Source: Ammoniphilus sp. CFH 90114 (GTDB lineage: Bacteria > Bacillota > Bacilli > Aneurinibacillales > RAOX-1). From it: DNA of 64,000 bases. The translations under genes and the position numbers were made by a program. Below are positions 53,082 through 61,735 of this stretch, one piece after another. Under the pieces are notes generated by a model, which did no database searches, had not been told where the DNA came from, and saw only the letters and a list, made by a program, of their open reading frames with translations. The first letter of the stretch is position 1. Every line of letters starts with the position of its first letter. Location: NCBI RefSeq assembly GCF_004123195.1, contig NZ_SDLI01000005.1, positions 318,475-382,474 of the forward strand, written 5' to 3'.

Positions 53082-53867
53082 ATGAGTACCTCAGTCGTTT
53101 CAGAAGCGTATCTTGAATATCAGCAGAAAATCATAGAGCATCAAAAGCTTTGGGAAGCGCGGCTTTCAGCGGAAGGCCTACCAGTTAGGAGTAAGGATCC
53201 TCTCCAACCTGAGTTGCCCTTTGTTTATCAAGCGGCTATCGACGTGAATCCAACTCTCTATCATCAAAATATTATGGAGTTGCTCGTTTTGTTACAAGAG
53301 TTACAGCCAGAGCTTCAAGATCAGTTGCAAAAGATGATCGATCAAACGACAATGGAAATCACCGCAACTTGGGCTCAGGAACTCCTTTTCTTCCAAGAAT
53401 CTACTATGGAAAATTTGGCTAATGATTGGCAAGTAGATCCATGGATTATACCTTATGTGGCAGAGCAAGCCTTACGACCCGTTCTACGTGTGGTCTCCAC
53501 TAGTTTTGATGAGGAAATCTCGGGACTCGACAAGCAGGGTATCTGCCCTTGCTGCGGAGAACCTGTCAGACTAGCTGTACTCGAAAAAGGGAAGAAAATG
53601 CTGAACTGTCCTCGATGCTATACTTCATGGCAAGAAAATCGACTTGTATGCTCTCATTGTGGGTGTGAAGATGAAAAAGAGTTACGCTATCTATCTGTAG
53701 AAGGAGAAGAAAAAGCTCAAATTCATGTCTGCAATCAATGTCACGGGTACCTCAAGGTATTAGATATTCGAAACATGCTAGATAAGCCCGCTTCTGAACT
53801 ACTAGATATTCAAACCATTCATTTGGATTATATCGCACAGGAAAAGGGCTATGGAGTAAAAGCGTAG
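53082..53867 (+). CDS. fdhE: Formate dehydrogenase accessory protein FdhE
   Basis: About 261 residues. Four CxxC knuckles in the C-terminal half (CPCCGE, CPRCYT, CSHCGC, CNQCHG) bind iron as in FdhE of E. coli, needed for maturation of formate dehydrogenase. I use ATG 53082 (GGAG 7 bases upstream); GTG 53076 overlaps fdhI. Last gene of the operon. Confidence 0.9.
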   Translation: MSTSVVSEAYLEYQQKIIEHQKLWEARLSAEGLPVRSKDPLQPELPFVYQAAIDVNPTLYHQNIMELLVLLQELQPELQDQLQKMIDQTTMEITATWAQELLFFQESTMENLANDWQVDPWIIPYVAEQALRPVLRVVSTSFDEEISGLDKQGICPCCGEPVRLAVLEKGKKMLNCPRCYTSWQENRLVCSHCGCEDEKELRYLSVEGEEKAQIHVCNQCHGYLKVLDIRNMLDKPASELLDIQTIHLDYIAQEKGYGVKA

Positions 53868-53880
53868 TAAAAAAGCGAAG

Positions 53881-53925
53881 AAAACAGACCTGATCTATTA
53901 ATCAGAGATCAGGTCTGTTTTTTTA
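53881..53925. terminator. Bidirectional terminator
   Basis: AAAACAGACCTGATCT and its complement AGATCAGGTCTGTTTT, a 16-bp perfect stem around ATTAATCAG, then T-run. Between convergent fdhE and the amidase gene. Confidence 0.92.
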
Positions 53926-54705
53926 TCGGTATAATTCCGGCCTGCGTTCCTTTAAATAGTGATAGGAATGAACCGAGTCCTCTTCCAAAACAAGGGTAGT
54001 AAAGCCAAGGCCTTCTCTATCAGAACCCCCATCTAGTAGCACCTTACCACTCGGATGGACTACGAGACTTTCCCCATGGTACTCATAGTGATCATTACTT
54101 CCTAGGCGGTTGCAATACACGACATGGAGATGGTTTTCCATCGCTCGCGCTTGACAAAAGATACGGTGCTGATTCTCGTAAGGAGACATGTTGGCGGAAT
54201 TCACGAGCAGCACTTGGGCCCCTTGCAAGGTTAAGGCTCTAGCTGGTTCGGGAAATTCAATATCATAGCAAGTGAGCAATCCGAAGGTGACCCCATCTAG
54301 CTCGAAAGTTTCTAGTTGGTCTCCCTTAGAAAAAAGCAGATTCTCATCTGTAAACAGATGTGTCTTGCGGTAATAGTGCTGCAGTTGGCCTTCTTTATTC
54401 ATAAGGCAGGATGTAATATATACATCTCTACCATCAGCTTCGATAAATGAATACACAACGTGGATTGGGTATCTATGAATCATACTCCGGATTGCTTTAC
54501 ACGTGTACCCGTCTTTGGCTTCAGCTACCAGAGGAAGCTGATCCCTAGATACAAGTCCTGTCACGATGAGTTCCGGAAAAAGAACGAGGTCAGCTGATTG
54601 TTGATAAGCTTCTTGGATAAACTGTTCCATTTTTTTAAGATTTGCTTCTTTGTTGCCGTCTTGCACCGGAATTTGAGCAAGAGCGATGTTCCATGTTTTT
54701 TTCAT
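53923..54705 (-). CDS. Carbon-nitrogen hydrolase (nitrilase-superfamily amidase), catalytic triad intact
   Basis: 260 residues. Catalytic triad Glu45 (LFPELIVTG), Lys114 (YYRKTHLF) and nucleophile Cys146 (LLTCYDIEFPE) are all present. The family hydrolyses linear amides such as omega-amides and N-carbamoyl amines. Its start follows the permease stop with no gap, so both are coupled under the -24/-12 promoter at 56097. With a GABA-type aminotransferase and semialdehyde dehydrogenase nearby, an aliphatic omega-amino amide (for example GABA- or 5-aminovalerate-amide) is a reasonable guess. Compare the defective paralogue at 57543. Confidence 0.9.
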   Translation of the reverse strand: MKKTWNIALAQIPVQDGNKEANLKKMEQFIQEAYQQSADLVLFPELIVTGLVSRDQLPLVAEAKDGYTCKAIRSMIHRYPIHVVYSFIEADGRDVYITSCLMNKEGQLQHYYRKTHLFTDENLLFSKGDQLETFELDGVTFGLLTCYDIEFPEPARALTLQGAQVLLVNSANMSPYENQHRIFCQARAMENHLHVVYCNRLGSNDHYEYHGESLVVHPSGKVLLDGGSDREGLGFTTLVLEEDSVHSYHYLKERRPELYR

Positions 54706-56045
54706 TTATACGACCTCATCCATTTTTAAGTCTACGGGTTGCTGTTTAAATCCTTTGGTTAAATAAACAAGATAAACCAGCCCCACTGCTCCCCATACCA
54801 TACCGTATTGCTTGGCCATTGGGTCTAAGCTTAGTAGTAAGAGTATATTTAAAACGGCTCCAATAAGAGGGATAATCAAGTTAAAAATCACGCCACTGCC
54901 TGAACGCTGTTTGTTCTTTCCGTAATAGTGAGCAATGACTGCTAGATTTACCATCGTAAAAGCAGCAAACGCTCCAAAGTTTATACAAGAGGCTGCACTT
55001 AGAATATCAAACTTGATGGCAAGGAGCCCAATTAACCCAATCAGGATAAGTGTGATCACAGGCGTCTGATATTTGGCGTTGATATAGCCAAATACCGATT
55101 TTGGCAAAACAGAATCACGTCCCATAGCATAAAGCAAACGTGAGGCGGAGGCTTGCGCTGACAGGCCTGATGTAAATTGAGCGATAATTAGACCGGCTAA
55201 GAAGATGGAACTGAATAGATTTCCCCCAACCATATAAGCCAGCTCGTCCCCAGCGGTAGCTAAGTCTTTAAACTGGGTGTAATCAGGGTAGATCAAATGG
55301 GATAAATAGGATACAAGAATGAATATAATCCCGCCAATAAGGGCAGTAAGCATAATGGCTCTTGGCATTGTTTTCTCAGGGTCTTTTTTTCTTCCGTAAA
55401 TGTTGTGATCGCATCAAATCCTAAAAAGGAATAGCATGCGATCGCCGCACCGGCGAGTACAAAATTAAAGGAAGTATTCTCGTTAAAAAACGGCTGGATG
55501 GAGAAAATCGTTGCTGCGCCAGTACCTGTCATTAGACTCCTGATACTTAATATAACGAAAATACCAATAACTAAGAACTGAAAAATCATAAGCAAAAAGT
55601 TTACTTTATTACTAACTTTGACTCCTAGAATGTTGACGGCTGTAGTGAGGATAATAAAAGTGACAATCCATACCCACATCGGTACGCCTGGAAAAATGGT
55701 CCCGAAGTATAGAGCCCCAATCAACCAGATCACCATAGGGATAAAAATGTAGTCAAGTAGAATAGCCCAACCAACCATGAAGCCGATGTGACCATTAAGA
55801 GTTTTTCGGGTGTAGGTATAGGCGGAACCGGCTATGGGATAGGCTTTTACCATTTTTCCGTAACTGAAAGCCGTGAACAGCATCGCGACCAGTGCTAGGA
55901 CAAAGGTCGGAACGACAGCACCATGACTGGCATCGGCAAGTGTGCCATACATTCCAAACACAATCATAGGCGTCAAATAGGCCAACCCGAATAATACGAC
56001 CTGGTACAAGCTTAGTTCTCTTTTTAAGGCCACTTCTTCTTTCAT
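54706..56045 (-). pseudogene. APC-superfamily amino acid/amine permease, frameshifted in a 7-A tract
   Basis: The N-terminal 225 residues read from ATG 56045 (AAGGAGGAATTTT upstream) through six or so membrane helices up to DAITTFTEE. Then the frame changes at an A7 tract (T7 on plus strand, 55384-55390). Adding one A restores the conserved phrase TFTEEKKDPEKTMPRAI, and the following frame gives the second half (MPRAIMLTALIGGIIFIL onward) up to 54706. The joined protein would be about 446 residues, standard for APC permeases. Sequencing error, slippage-based switching or true inactivation are all possible. It is the transport partner of the amidase. Confidence 0.88.
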
Positions 56046-56080
56046 AAAATTCCTCCTTAAGTATTGATTGCAAGTTTATT

Positions 56081-56097
56081 TGCAAGAAGGATGCCAA
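56081..56097 (-). promoter_or_regulatory. Sigma-54 (-24/-12) promoter of the permease-amidase operon
   Basis: Read on the minus strand, TTGGCATCCTTCTTGCA has GG and GC separated by 10 bases and ends 36 bases before the permease start. Confidence 0.88.
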
Positions 56098-56159
56098 GTC
56101 TGGCAACTGCATAAATTCTGTTGATTTAGAGAAGTTCAAAACCTATAATAAGGAGAAAA

Positions 56160-56175
56160 GATGATTTTTTTCATC
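56160..56175. promoter_or_regulatory. Activator dyad, copy 1
   Basis: GATGATTTTTTTCATC, a GATGA-N6-TCATC dyad, 63 bases upstream of the minus-strand -24 element. Identical to copy 2. Confidence 0.7.
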
Positions 56176-56230
56176 CTGATAAATCGAAAGATAGGAACAA
56201 ATCAATATCTACCAAGGTTCAAGTTATCTT

Positions 56231-56246
56231 GATGATTTTTTTCATC
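56231..56246. promoter_or_regulatory. Activator dyad, copy 2
   Basis: GATGATTTTTTTCATC again, centre 71 bases from copy 1 (about seven helical turns), and 40 bases before the activator start codon, so binding could also control the activator operon. Confidence 0.7.
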
Positions 56247-56285
56247 ATCAGTTGTTTCCTTTTCAGAGGAAAGAAAGGGGAGACC

Positions 56286-57539
56286 ATGAACTCGCACAAG
56301 TCAGGCCTTCAAGGTTGCCTTTCGTTGTTATTGGATAAATATCTCTATATACGTTATCTGGCTGGAAATAACCAAACTCAGGATCCAGTCGGTATCTTTC
56401 GGCCAGGAAGATCGATTTATGATGTGGATTGGAACGCTTGTTTTGTGACCCCACCGGAAAAAGAGAAGAAACACCAACTTCTTATGACCCACCAAGGAGA
56501 GATGGTGGTCTATGTCTGGAAGGAGATTCACCATCCAGGGGATGGGGTACAATACGTTTTAACTCTTCTTAATCTGTCTACTATACCATCAACGGGCCTT
56601 GCTATCGATGAGAGTTTTAACTCTGGGGATAATCGGCTTATAATGCATTCCGAGTCTATGCAACGCGTAATCAAGATCATTCAGGCTGTTTCTCAAGTCG
56701 ATTCTACGGTGTTGCTTTTAGGAGAGTCAGGAGTAGGGAAAAGCGCCATTGCCAATATGATACATCGCATTAGTAACCGGGCGAGTAAGCCATTTGTTGC
56801 CGTGAATTGCGGAGCCTTGCCAGAAAATCTGATTGAAGCAGAGTTGTTCGGCTATGAGCATGGGTCCTTTACTGGTGGAAAAAAGGGTGGTGCTACAGGA
56901 TTGTTTGAGGTTGCTCATGAGGGAACGATCTTTCTCGATGGAATTGCGGAGCTTCCTTATCGCCTTCAAGCAAAGCTGCTCAACGTGCTCCAGGAAAATA
57001 CGATTAGAAAAGTGGGAAGCACGGAGAATAAGAAAATAAACGTACGTATCATAGCCGCTACGAATAAGGATTTATCCCAGTTGGTGAAAGAAAAGGCTTT
57101 TCGGGAAGATTTATTTTATCGTTTGAACGTCGTACCTCTAACAATTCCGGCCTTGCGTGAGAGGAAAGAGGATATTCCGCACCTAATTAATTACTTTATG
57201 TCCAAATACAATAAAAAATATGGACTGTTCATGCAACTGCATCCGAAGGTGAAAGATGAGTTTTTGCATTATCATTGGCCAGGTAATATAAGAGAGTTAG
57301 AGAATAAGATTGAGAGAATGGTTGTGACTAATAGTCAAGAAGGCTTAGGTAAAGGAGATTTTCCCCAGTCTAACGATGAACTTCAGTTTCCTCCGCTGAA
57401 ACAAGCAAAGAAACAGCTAGAAAAAGAGTTGATTCAGAAGGCTTACCGACTCTATGGGAATACATACAAAGTGGCAGAAATCCTTGAAGTGGACCAATCT
57501 ACGATTGTAAAAAAACTGAAAGAATATAGAAAGGAATAG
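56286..57539 (+). CDS. Sigma-54-activator-like protein with altered AAA+ motifs
   Basis: 417 residues. N-terminal domain (1-115) not recognised. The AAA+ domain has Walker A GESGVGKS (146-153). But the sigma-54 contact loop is GSFTGG (193-198) instead of GAFTGA, and Walker B reads FLDGIAELP with Gly219 replacing the catalytic Glu. Arginine-finger region FREDLFYRLN and sensor II WPGNIRELEN are kept, and the C-terminus has a Fis HTH (YKVAEILEVDQSTIVKKL). ATP hydrolysis and sigma-54 remodelling may be impaired, so it may work as a repressor or with the second activator at 58342. I use ATG 56286 (GGGGAG); the frame upstream runs through the dyad. First gene of a three-gene operon. Confidence 0.85.
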   Translation: MNSHKSGLQGCLSLLLDKYLYIRYLAGNNQTQDPVGIFRPGRSIYDVDWNACFVTPPEKEKKHQLLMTHQGEMVVYVWKEIHHPGDGVQYVLTLLNLSTIPSTGLAIDESFNSGDNRLIMHSESMQRVIKIIQAVSQVDSTVLLLGESGVGKSAIANMIHRISNRASKPFVAVNCGALPENLIEAELFGYEHGSFTGGKKGGATGLFEVAHEGTIFLDGIAELPYRLQAKLLNVLQENTIRKVGSTENKKINVRIIAATNKDLSQLVKEKAFREDLFYRLNVVPLTIPALRERKEDIPHLINYFMSKYNKKYGLFMQLHPKVKDEFLHYHWPGNIRELENKIERMVVTNSQEGLGKGDFPQSNDELQFPPLKQAKKQLEKELIQKAYRLYGNTYKVAEILEVDQSTIVKKLKEYRKE

Positions 57540-57542
57540 GAC

Positions 57543-58337
57543 ATGGCAACTTGGAACTTGGGCTTAGCCCAATTGCGGAGCAATTTATTTGAGAAGGAAG
57601 CCAATATTCGCCGTGTGCTTGAGACAATGGCCATGGCTAGCGCCAATCAGGCGAACTATGTTTTATTTCCTGAATTATATACAACCGGATACTTCCTAGG
57701 GGATCGTGTTTATGATTTAGCTGAAACCGTGGAGGAAGATACGATCACAAGGGTCAGGGAACAGGCCAGGCGTCTAAATACAGGAGCAATCGTTGGTTTC
57801 CCGGAACGAGTTGGGGAGAAGATCTATAATTCTGCTGCATTTATCGGACGACAAGGAGAAATCTTAGGAACGTATAGAAAAAGTCATCTGTTCGATCATG
57901 AAAAGGAGTACTTTTCCGCCGGAGAAAAAATACCGGTATTTGACACTCCGGAAGGAAAATTCGGGATCATGATTACCTATGATATGGAATTCCCAGAGAT
58001 GGCACGGGTTCTTGCGATCAAAGGAGCCCAGATCATCTTGATCCTCAGCTCGAATATGATTCCGTATCAGCCTTATCAGCATATCTACCTCCGTGCACGC
58101 GCGATTGAAAATCATGTCTTTGTCGCTACAGCCAATAAAGTGGGATTGGAGAATGACACACTCTTCTTTGGGGAAAGTGAAATTATCCACCCCACGGGAA
58201 CTTCTTTGTATAAATCATTAAATAATGAAGATTTGGCTGTAGTACCGATTACGCTTAACGAAACGACTTCCTCTAAGGGAGTGCTGAATTATATGGAAAA
58301 TAGACGGCCAGATCTATACAACCGAGAGGGGTTATAA
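57543..58337 (+). CDS. Amidase-like protein lacking the catalytic cysteine (pseudo-amidase)
   Basis: 264 residues, paralogous to the amidase at 53923. Glu44 (LFPELYTTG) and Lys113 (TYRKSHLF) of the triad are kept, but the nucleophile position reads IMITYDMEFPE with Thr145 for Cys. Otherwise the fold is complete, including SSNMIPYQPYQHIYLRAR and the end ENRRPDLY shared with the paralogue. Such a protein should still bind an amide-like ligand without normal turnover. It starts 3 bases after one activator gene and ends 4 bases before another, so a regulatory or sensing role is the simplest inference; residual hydrolysis cannot be excluded. Confidence 0.88.
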   Translation: MATWNLGLAQLRSNLFEKEANIRRVLETMAMASANQANYVLFPELYTTGYFLGDRVYDLAETVEEDTITRVREQARRLNTGAIVGFPERVGEKIYNSAAFIGRQGEILGTYRKSHLFDHEKEYFSAGEKIPVFDTPEGKFGIMITYDMEFPEMARVLAIKGAQIILILSSNMIPYQPYQHIYLRARAIENHVFVATANKVGLENDTLFFGESEIIHPTGTSLYKSLNNEDLAVVPITLNETTSSKGVLNYMENRRPDLYNREGL

Positions 58338-58341
58338 AGGG

Positions 58342-60114
58342 ATGGGCCTTCAAGATGTGAATACCGATTTTATCTTAATAGATGAGTCTTCAACCGTAAA
58401 GCAAGCCACGAGCTTGATGCTAAAGAAGCAAGCGCGAGTAATAATCATGATGAAAGATAAGAGGCCGATCGGTCTATGTGATAGCTATGATCTCCTTATG
58501 CAAAGCGAGACTCCTTCAAAACTAGTAGATTACCGGACCGATTTTAGAGTTGTCGATCAATCCCGTGTCCTATCCCATGGAGATCTTCAAGCTCCATACT
58601 TAATCGTGAAGAACGAAGCGGGAGAGATCGTGGGGTGGCTTGATGCGGGATCGGCTGAGCTTCAGTATATTAAGCAAACCTTCTCCCAAGAATTAAGAGA
58701 CTTGGCAACTGACTTAGAGGCAATTGTTGATTCTATTTATGATGAAGTATTGGTGGTCGATGGCCAAGGGACGGTGCTTCGGGTTTCAAATCGAAGTCAT
58801 CTAAATCTATGGGGAGTCAACCTATCTTCTGTCGTGGGCAAGAACATGCTGGACCTTGAGGAAAAAGGCTGGTTCAAACCATCCGTTACTCGCCGAGTGT
58901 TAACTGAAAAAAAGAAGATTTCCATTGTACAGCAAAACCGCTTTGGTCGGAAGATTCTAGCTGTTGGGAATCCCATTTTTAATCGGAAGAAAGAAATCGA
59001 GCGGATCGTGATTGCGTCTAGGGACATTACGGAGGTAACCAATCTTAAGGAAGAGCTCGAAGAAGCAAGATCGCTGAATGAGAAGTACCGTCAGGAAATG
59101 AACATCTTACGCAAGGTGCAGCATGAGAATGAGAAGCCGATTATCTATAAGTCGGAACGAATGGAAGAACTTCTATTTGAGATGGAAAAGGTGGCTCGCG
59201 TGTCTTCCACGGTTACCATTTACGGGGAATCCGGTGTAGGAAAAGAGCTGATTGCTCATGCAATTCATCATCTCAGTCCTCGTAAAGAGAAGCCTTTCAT
59301 AAAGATCAATTGCGGATCCATACCGGAAAATCTGCTCGAAAGCGAATTGTTTGGTTATGAGAAAGGAGCTTTTACCGGAGCCCTTCATCAGGGGAAAAAG
59401 GGACTGTTCGAAATAGCGGATGAGGGAACGCTGTTCCTAGATGAGGTAGGAGAGCTACCGCTAAATTTGCAAGTGAAATTGCTTCGAGCAATCCAAGAGC
59501 GAGAAGTGATGAAAATAGGGGGGACGCATCCTGTTCGTGTGGACGTCCGTATTATTACGGCGACAAACCGAGATCTAGAAGATATGGTTGCTAAAGGAAC
59601 CTTTCGAGAAGACCTGTATTATCGTCTCCACGTCATTCCTTTATTCGTCCCAGCGTTACGGGAACGGATTGAAGATATTGAACCGCTAGTGCACCACTTT
59701 TTAGATTACTTCAATGAAAAGTTTGCGACGAAAATGCACTTCTCGGAAGATGCACTCGAACTTCTGAAAGCCTATCATTGGCCGGGTAACGTGAGGCAGC
59801 TGCAAAATGTACTGGAGAGAGTCATGGTGGTTTCGTCCAGTCATTTGATCATGGCAAACGATTTAAGTCGGATTCTAGGAGGAAGTCATGTTCCTGATGG
59901 AAGTGGAGCAGGTAGCGCTCGTCGTAAACCGCCTGTTCAAGTAAATGCTATTATTCCGATGGAAAAAGCCGTGGAATTGACAGAGTATCAATTGATCAAA
60001 ATGGCCCTCGCTGAATACAAGACGTTAACCAGAGCAGCAAAAGCTCTAGAAATAAGTCAACCAACCATGAGTCGGCATTTTAACAGGTTGAGTGAAAAAA
60101 TGAATTTTGAGTAA
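58342..60114 (+). CDS. CBS-PAS sigma-54-dependent activator
   Basis: 590 residues. N-terminal CBS-like region (1-120: STVKQATSLMLKKQARVIIMM), PAS domain (about 128-235: IVDSIYDEVLVVDGQGTV), coiled linker (LKEELEEARSLNEKYRQEMN), AAA+ domain with GESGVGKE, intact GYEKGAFTGA and Walker B FLDEVGELP, and a Fis-type HTH (LTRAAKALEISQPTMSRH). CBS domains often bind adenosine nucleotides. It is the probable activator of the aminotransferase promoter just downstream and perhaps of the divergent amidase operon. Third gene of the operon with 56286 and 57543. Confidence 0.93.
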   Translation: MGLQDVNTDFILIDESSTVKQATSLMLKKQARVIIMMKDKRPIGLCDSYDLLMQSETPSKLVDYRTDFRVVDQSRVLSHGDLQAPYLIVKNEAGEIVGWLDAGSAELQYIKQTFSQELRDLATDLEAIVDSIYDEVLVVDGQGTVLRVSNRSHLNLWGVNLSSVVGKNMLDLEEKGWFKPSVTRRVLTEKKKISIVQQNRFGRKILAVGNPIFNRKKEIERIVIASRDITEVTNLKEELEEARSLNEKYRQEMNILRKVQHENEKPIIYKSERMEELLFEMEKVARVSSTVTIYGESGVGKELIAHAIHHLSPRKEKPFIKINCGSIPENLLESELFGYEKGAFTGALHQGKKGLFEIADEGTLFLDEVGELPLNLQVKLLRAIQEREVMKIGGTHPVRVDVRIITATNRDLEDMVAKGTFREDLYYRLHVIPLFVPALRERIEDIEPLVHHFLDYFNEKFATKMHFSEDALELLKAYHWPGNVRQLQNVLERVMVVSSSHLIMANDLSRILGGSHVPDGSGAGSARRKPPVQVNAIIPMEKAVELTEYQLIKMALAEYKTLTRAAKALEISQPTMSRHFNRLSEKMNFE

Positions 60115-60198
60115 TGAGGTGCGATTTTCTAGCCATAAGATGCAAACTGTAGACGGGAGAGAGTGCCCTTAGGAGTCGGTTTAACGGATCTTTCATCA

Positions 60199-60237
60199 TT
60201 ATTCAAAACTGAATAATATATATTCATTTTTGAATAA
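60199..60237. promoter_or_regulatory. Two tandem activator dyads upstream of the aminotransferase promoter
   Basis: TTATTCA-N4-TGAATAA (60199-60216) and TATTCA-N4-TGAATA (60221-60236). Centres are 21 bases apart, two helical turns, and together the pair is itself near-symmetric. They lie 60-100 bases before the -24 element, the usual place for bEBP sites. Confidence 0.8.
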
Positions 60238-60297
60238 CCTTACTAATAATCTCTCTACTTAAATGGCAATAATCCCGTAAATTCTACCTTTAAAGTG

Positions 60298-60314
60298 TTG
60301 GCATGACTTTTGCT
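60298..60314 (+). promoter_or_regulatory. Sigma-54 (-24/-12) promoter of the aminotransferase operon
   Basis: TTGGCATGACTTTTGCT with GG-N10-GC, 55 bases before the start codon. Confidence 0.9.
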
Positions 60315-60369
60315 TAATGAAAAGTAACAGATCCATTAGGGATCACTTAACTTAGAGGGGGAAGAAACC

Positions 60370-61716
60370 ATGGAAAAGACAACACAAAAATATATCGAAC
60401 TAAAAACAGCTATCCCGGGGCCGAAGGCATCCGATTTATTAGAAAGAAGAAAGAACAATGTAGCGCAAGGGGTGTCCAATACGGTTCCTTCCTTTGCTGC
60501 TAAAGGAGAAGGAGCTTTATTAACGGATGTTGATGGGAATACGTTCATCGACTTAGCTGGAGCGATTGGAACACTGAATGTAGGGCATTGTCCTCCGAAG
60601 GTGGTTGAAGCTCTTAAAGAACAAGTGGAAAAGTATATTCACCCAGGATTCAATGTGATGATGTATGAGCCGTATATTGAATTAGCAGAGAAGTTGAATG
60701 CCATGACACCAGGATCCCACGCTAAGAAAACGATATTCCTTAACAGTGGGGCTGAGGCAGTAGAAAATGCGATTAAATTAGCTCGTAAATTTACAGGGAA
60801 AAAAGCGATTATTTCTTTTGACCGTGGATTTCATGGGCGTACGCTCTTAGCGATGTCTTTAACCAGTAAAGTAAAACCTTACAAGTTTGGATTTGGCCCT
60901 TTTGCTCCGGATACGTACAAGATGCGTTACCCTTACTACTATCGTGCCCCGCTTGGAGTCAGCCAAGAAGAGCTAGATCAAATGGTGCTTGATCAGTTAG
61001 AAGAATTCTTCTTGTCCGAAGTACCTGCGGAAGAGATCGCGGCTATCATTATGGAGCCTGTGCAAGGGGAAGGCGGATTTATCGTACCATCCAAGACCTT
61101 TGTTCAAGGCGTGAAAAAGGTATGCGAAAAGTATGGCATCTTGTTTATTGCCGATGAAATTCAAACAGGGTTTGGACGTACGGGCAAAATGTTTGCGATG
61201 GAACACTTCGATATTGTACCTGATATCATGACCATGTCCAAGTCCATCGGTGCAGGGCTTCCGATTAGTGCCGTCACAGGAAGATCAGAAATCATGGATT
61301 CAGCAGCTCCGGGAGAAATCGGAGGAACATACGGCGGAAGTCCGTTAGGATGTGTGGCTGCGCTTGAAGTCATTAAGATGATGGAAGAAGAGAAGCTCGT
61401 TGATCGATCCGTAGTCATTGGCCAAACGATTATCTCCCGTTTTGAACGATTGCAGCAACAGTACGCTGTGATTGGAAATGTTCGTGGATTAGGTGCGATG
61501 TGTGCAATCGAACTGGTGAAAGATCCTGTTAGCAAAGAACCAAATAAGGAATTGACAGCTAAAATCGTAGCGGCGTGCTATCAACGAGGAGTCATCGTAC
61601 TAAGTGCGGGTCTGTACGGTAACGTATTAAGATTCCTATCTCCGTTAGTTATCTCCGATGAGCAGTTGGCTGAAGCATTAGACGTCATTGAAGATATTTT
61701 CAAAGAGCTTGCTTAA
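60370..61716 (+). CDS. Class III aminotransferase, 4-aminobutyrate type
   Basis: 448 residues, PLP enzyme of the GabT branch. Visible are LNSGAEAVENAIKLAR, FDRGFHGRT, cofactor Asp in ADEIQTGFGRTGKMFA, and Schiff-base Lys in MSKSIGAGLP. It moves the omega-amino group of GABA or a similar omega-amino acid (such as 5-aminovalerate) to 2-oxoglutarate, giving a semialdehyde for the dehydrogenase 19 bases downstream. RBS GAGGGGGAAG. Controlled by the consensus sigma-54 promoter and the two dyads. Confidence 0.92.
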   Translation: MEKTTQKYIELKTAIPGPKASDLLERRKNNVAQGVSNTVPSFAAKGEGALLTDVDGNTFIDLAGAIGTLNVGHCPPKVVEALKEQVEKYIHPGFNVMMYEPYIELAEKLNAMTPGSHAKKTIFLNSGAEAVENAIKLARKFTGKKAIISFDRGFHGRTLLAMSLTSKVKPYKFGFGPFAPDTYKMRYPYYYRAPLGVSQEELDQMVLDQLEEFFLSEVPAEEIAAIIMEPVQGEGGFIVPSKTFVQGVKKVCEKYGILFIADEIQTGFGRTGKMFAMEHFDIVPDIMTMSKSIGAGLPISAVTGRSEIMDSAAPGEIGGTYGGSPLGCVAALEVIKMMEEEKLVDRSVVIGQTIISRFERLQQQYAVIGNVRGLGAMCAIELVKDPVSKEPNKELTAKIVAACYQRGVIVLSAGLYGNVLRFLSPLVISDEQLAEALDVIEDIFKELA

Positions 61717-61735
61717 ATTAAGGGGGGATAACTAA

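Noticed and set aside
56229..56285. N-terminal extension of the activator from 56229
   Set aside because: The stretch is the activator dyad and AT-rich leader; ATG 56286 has a good ribosome site.
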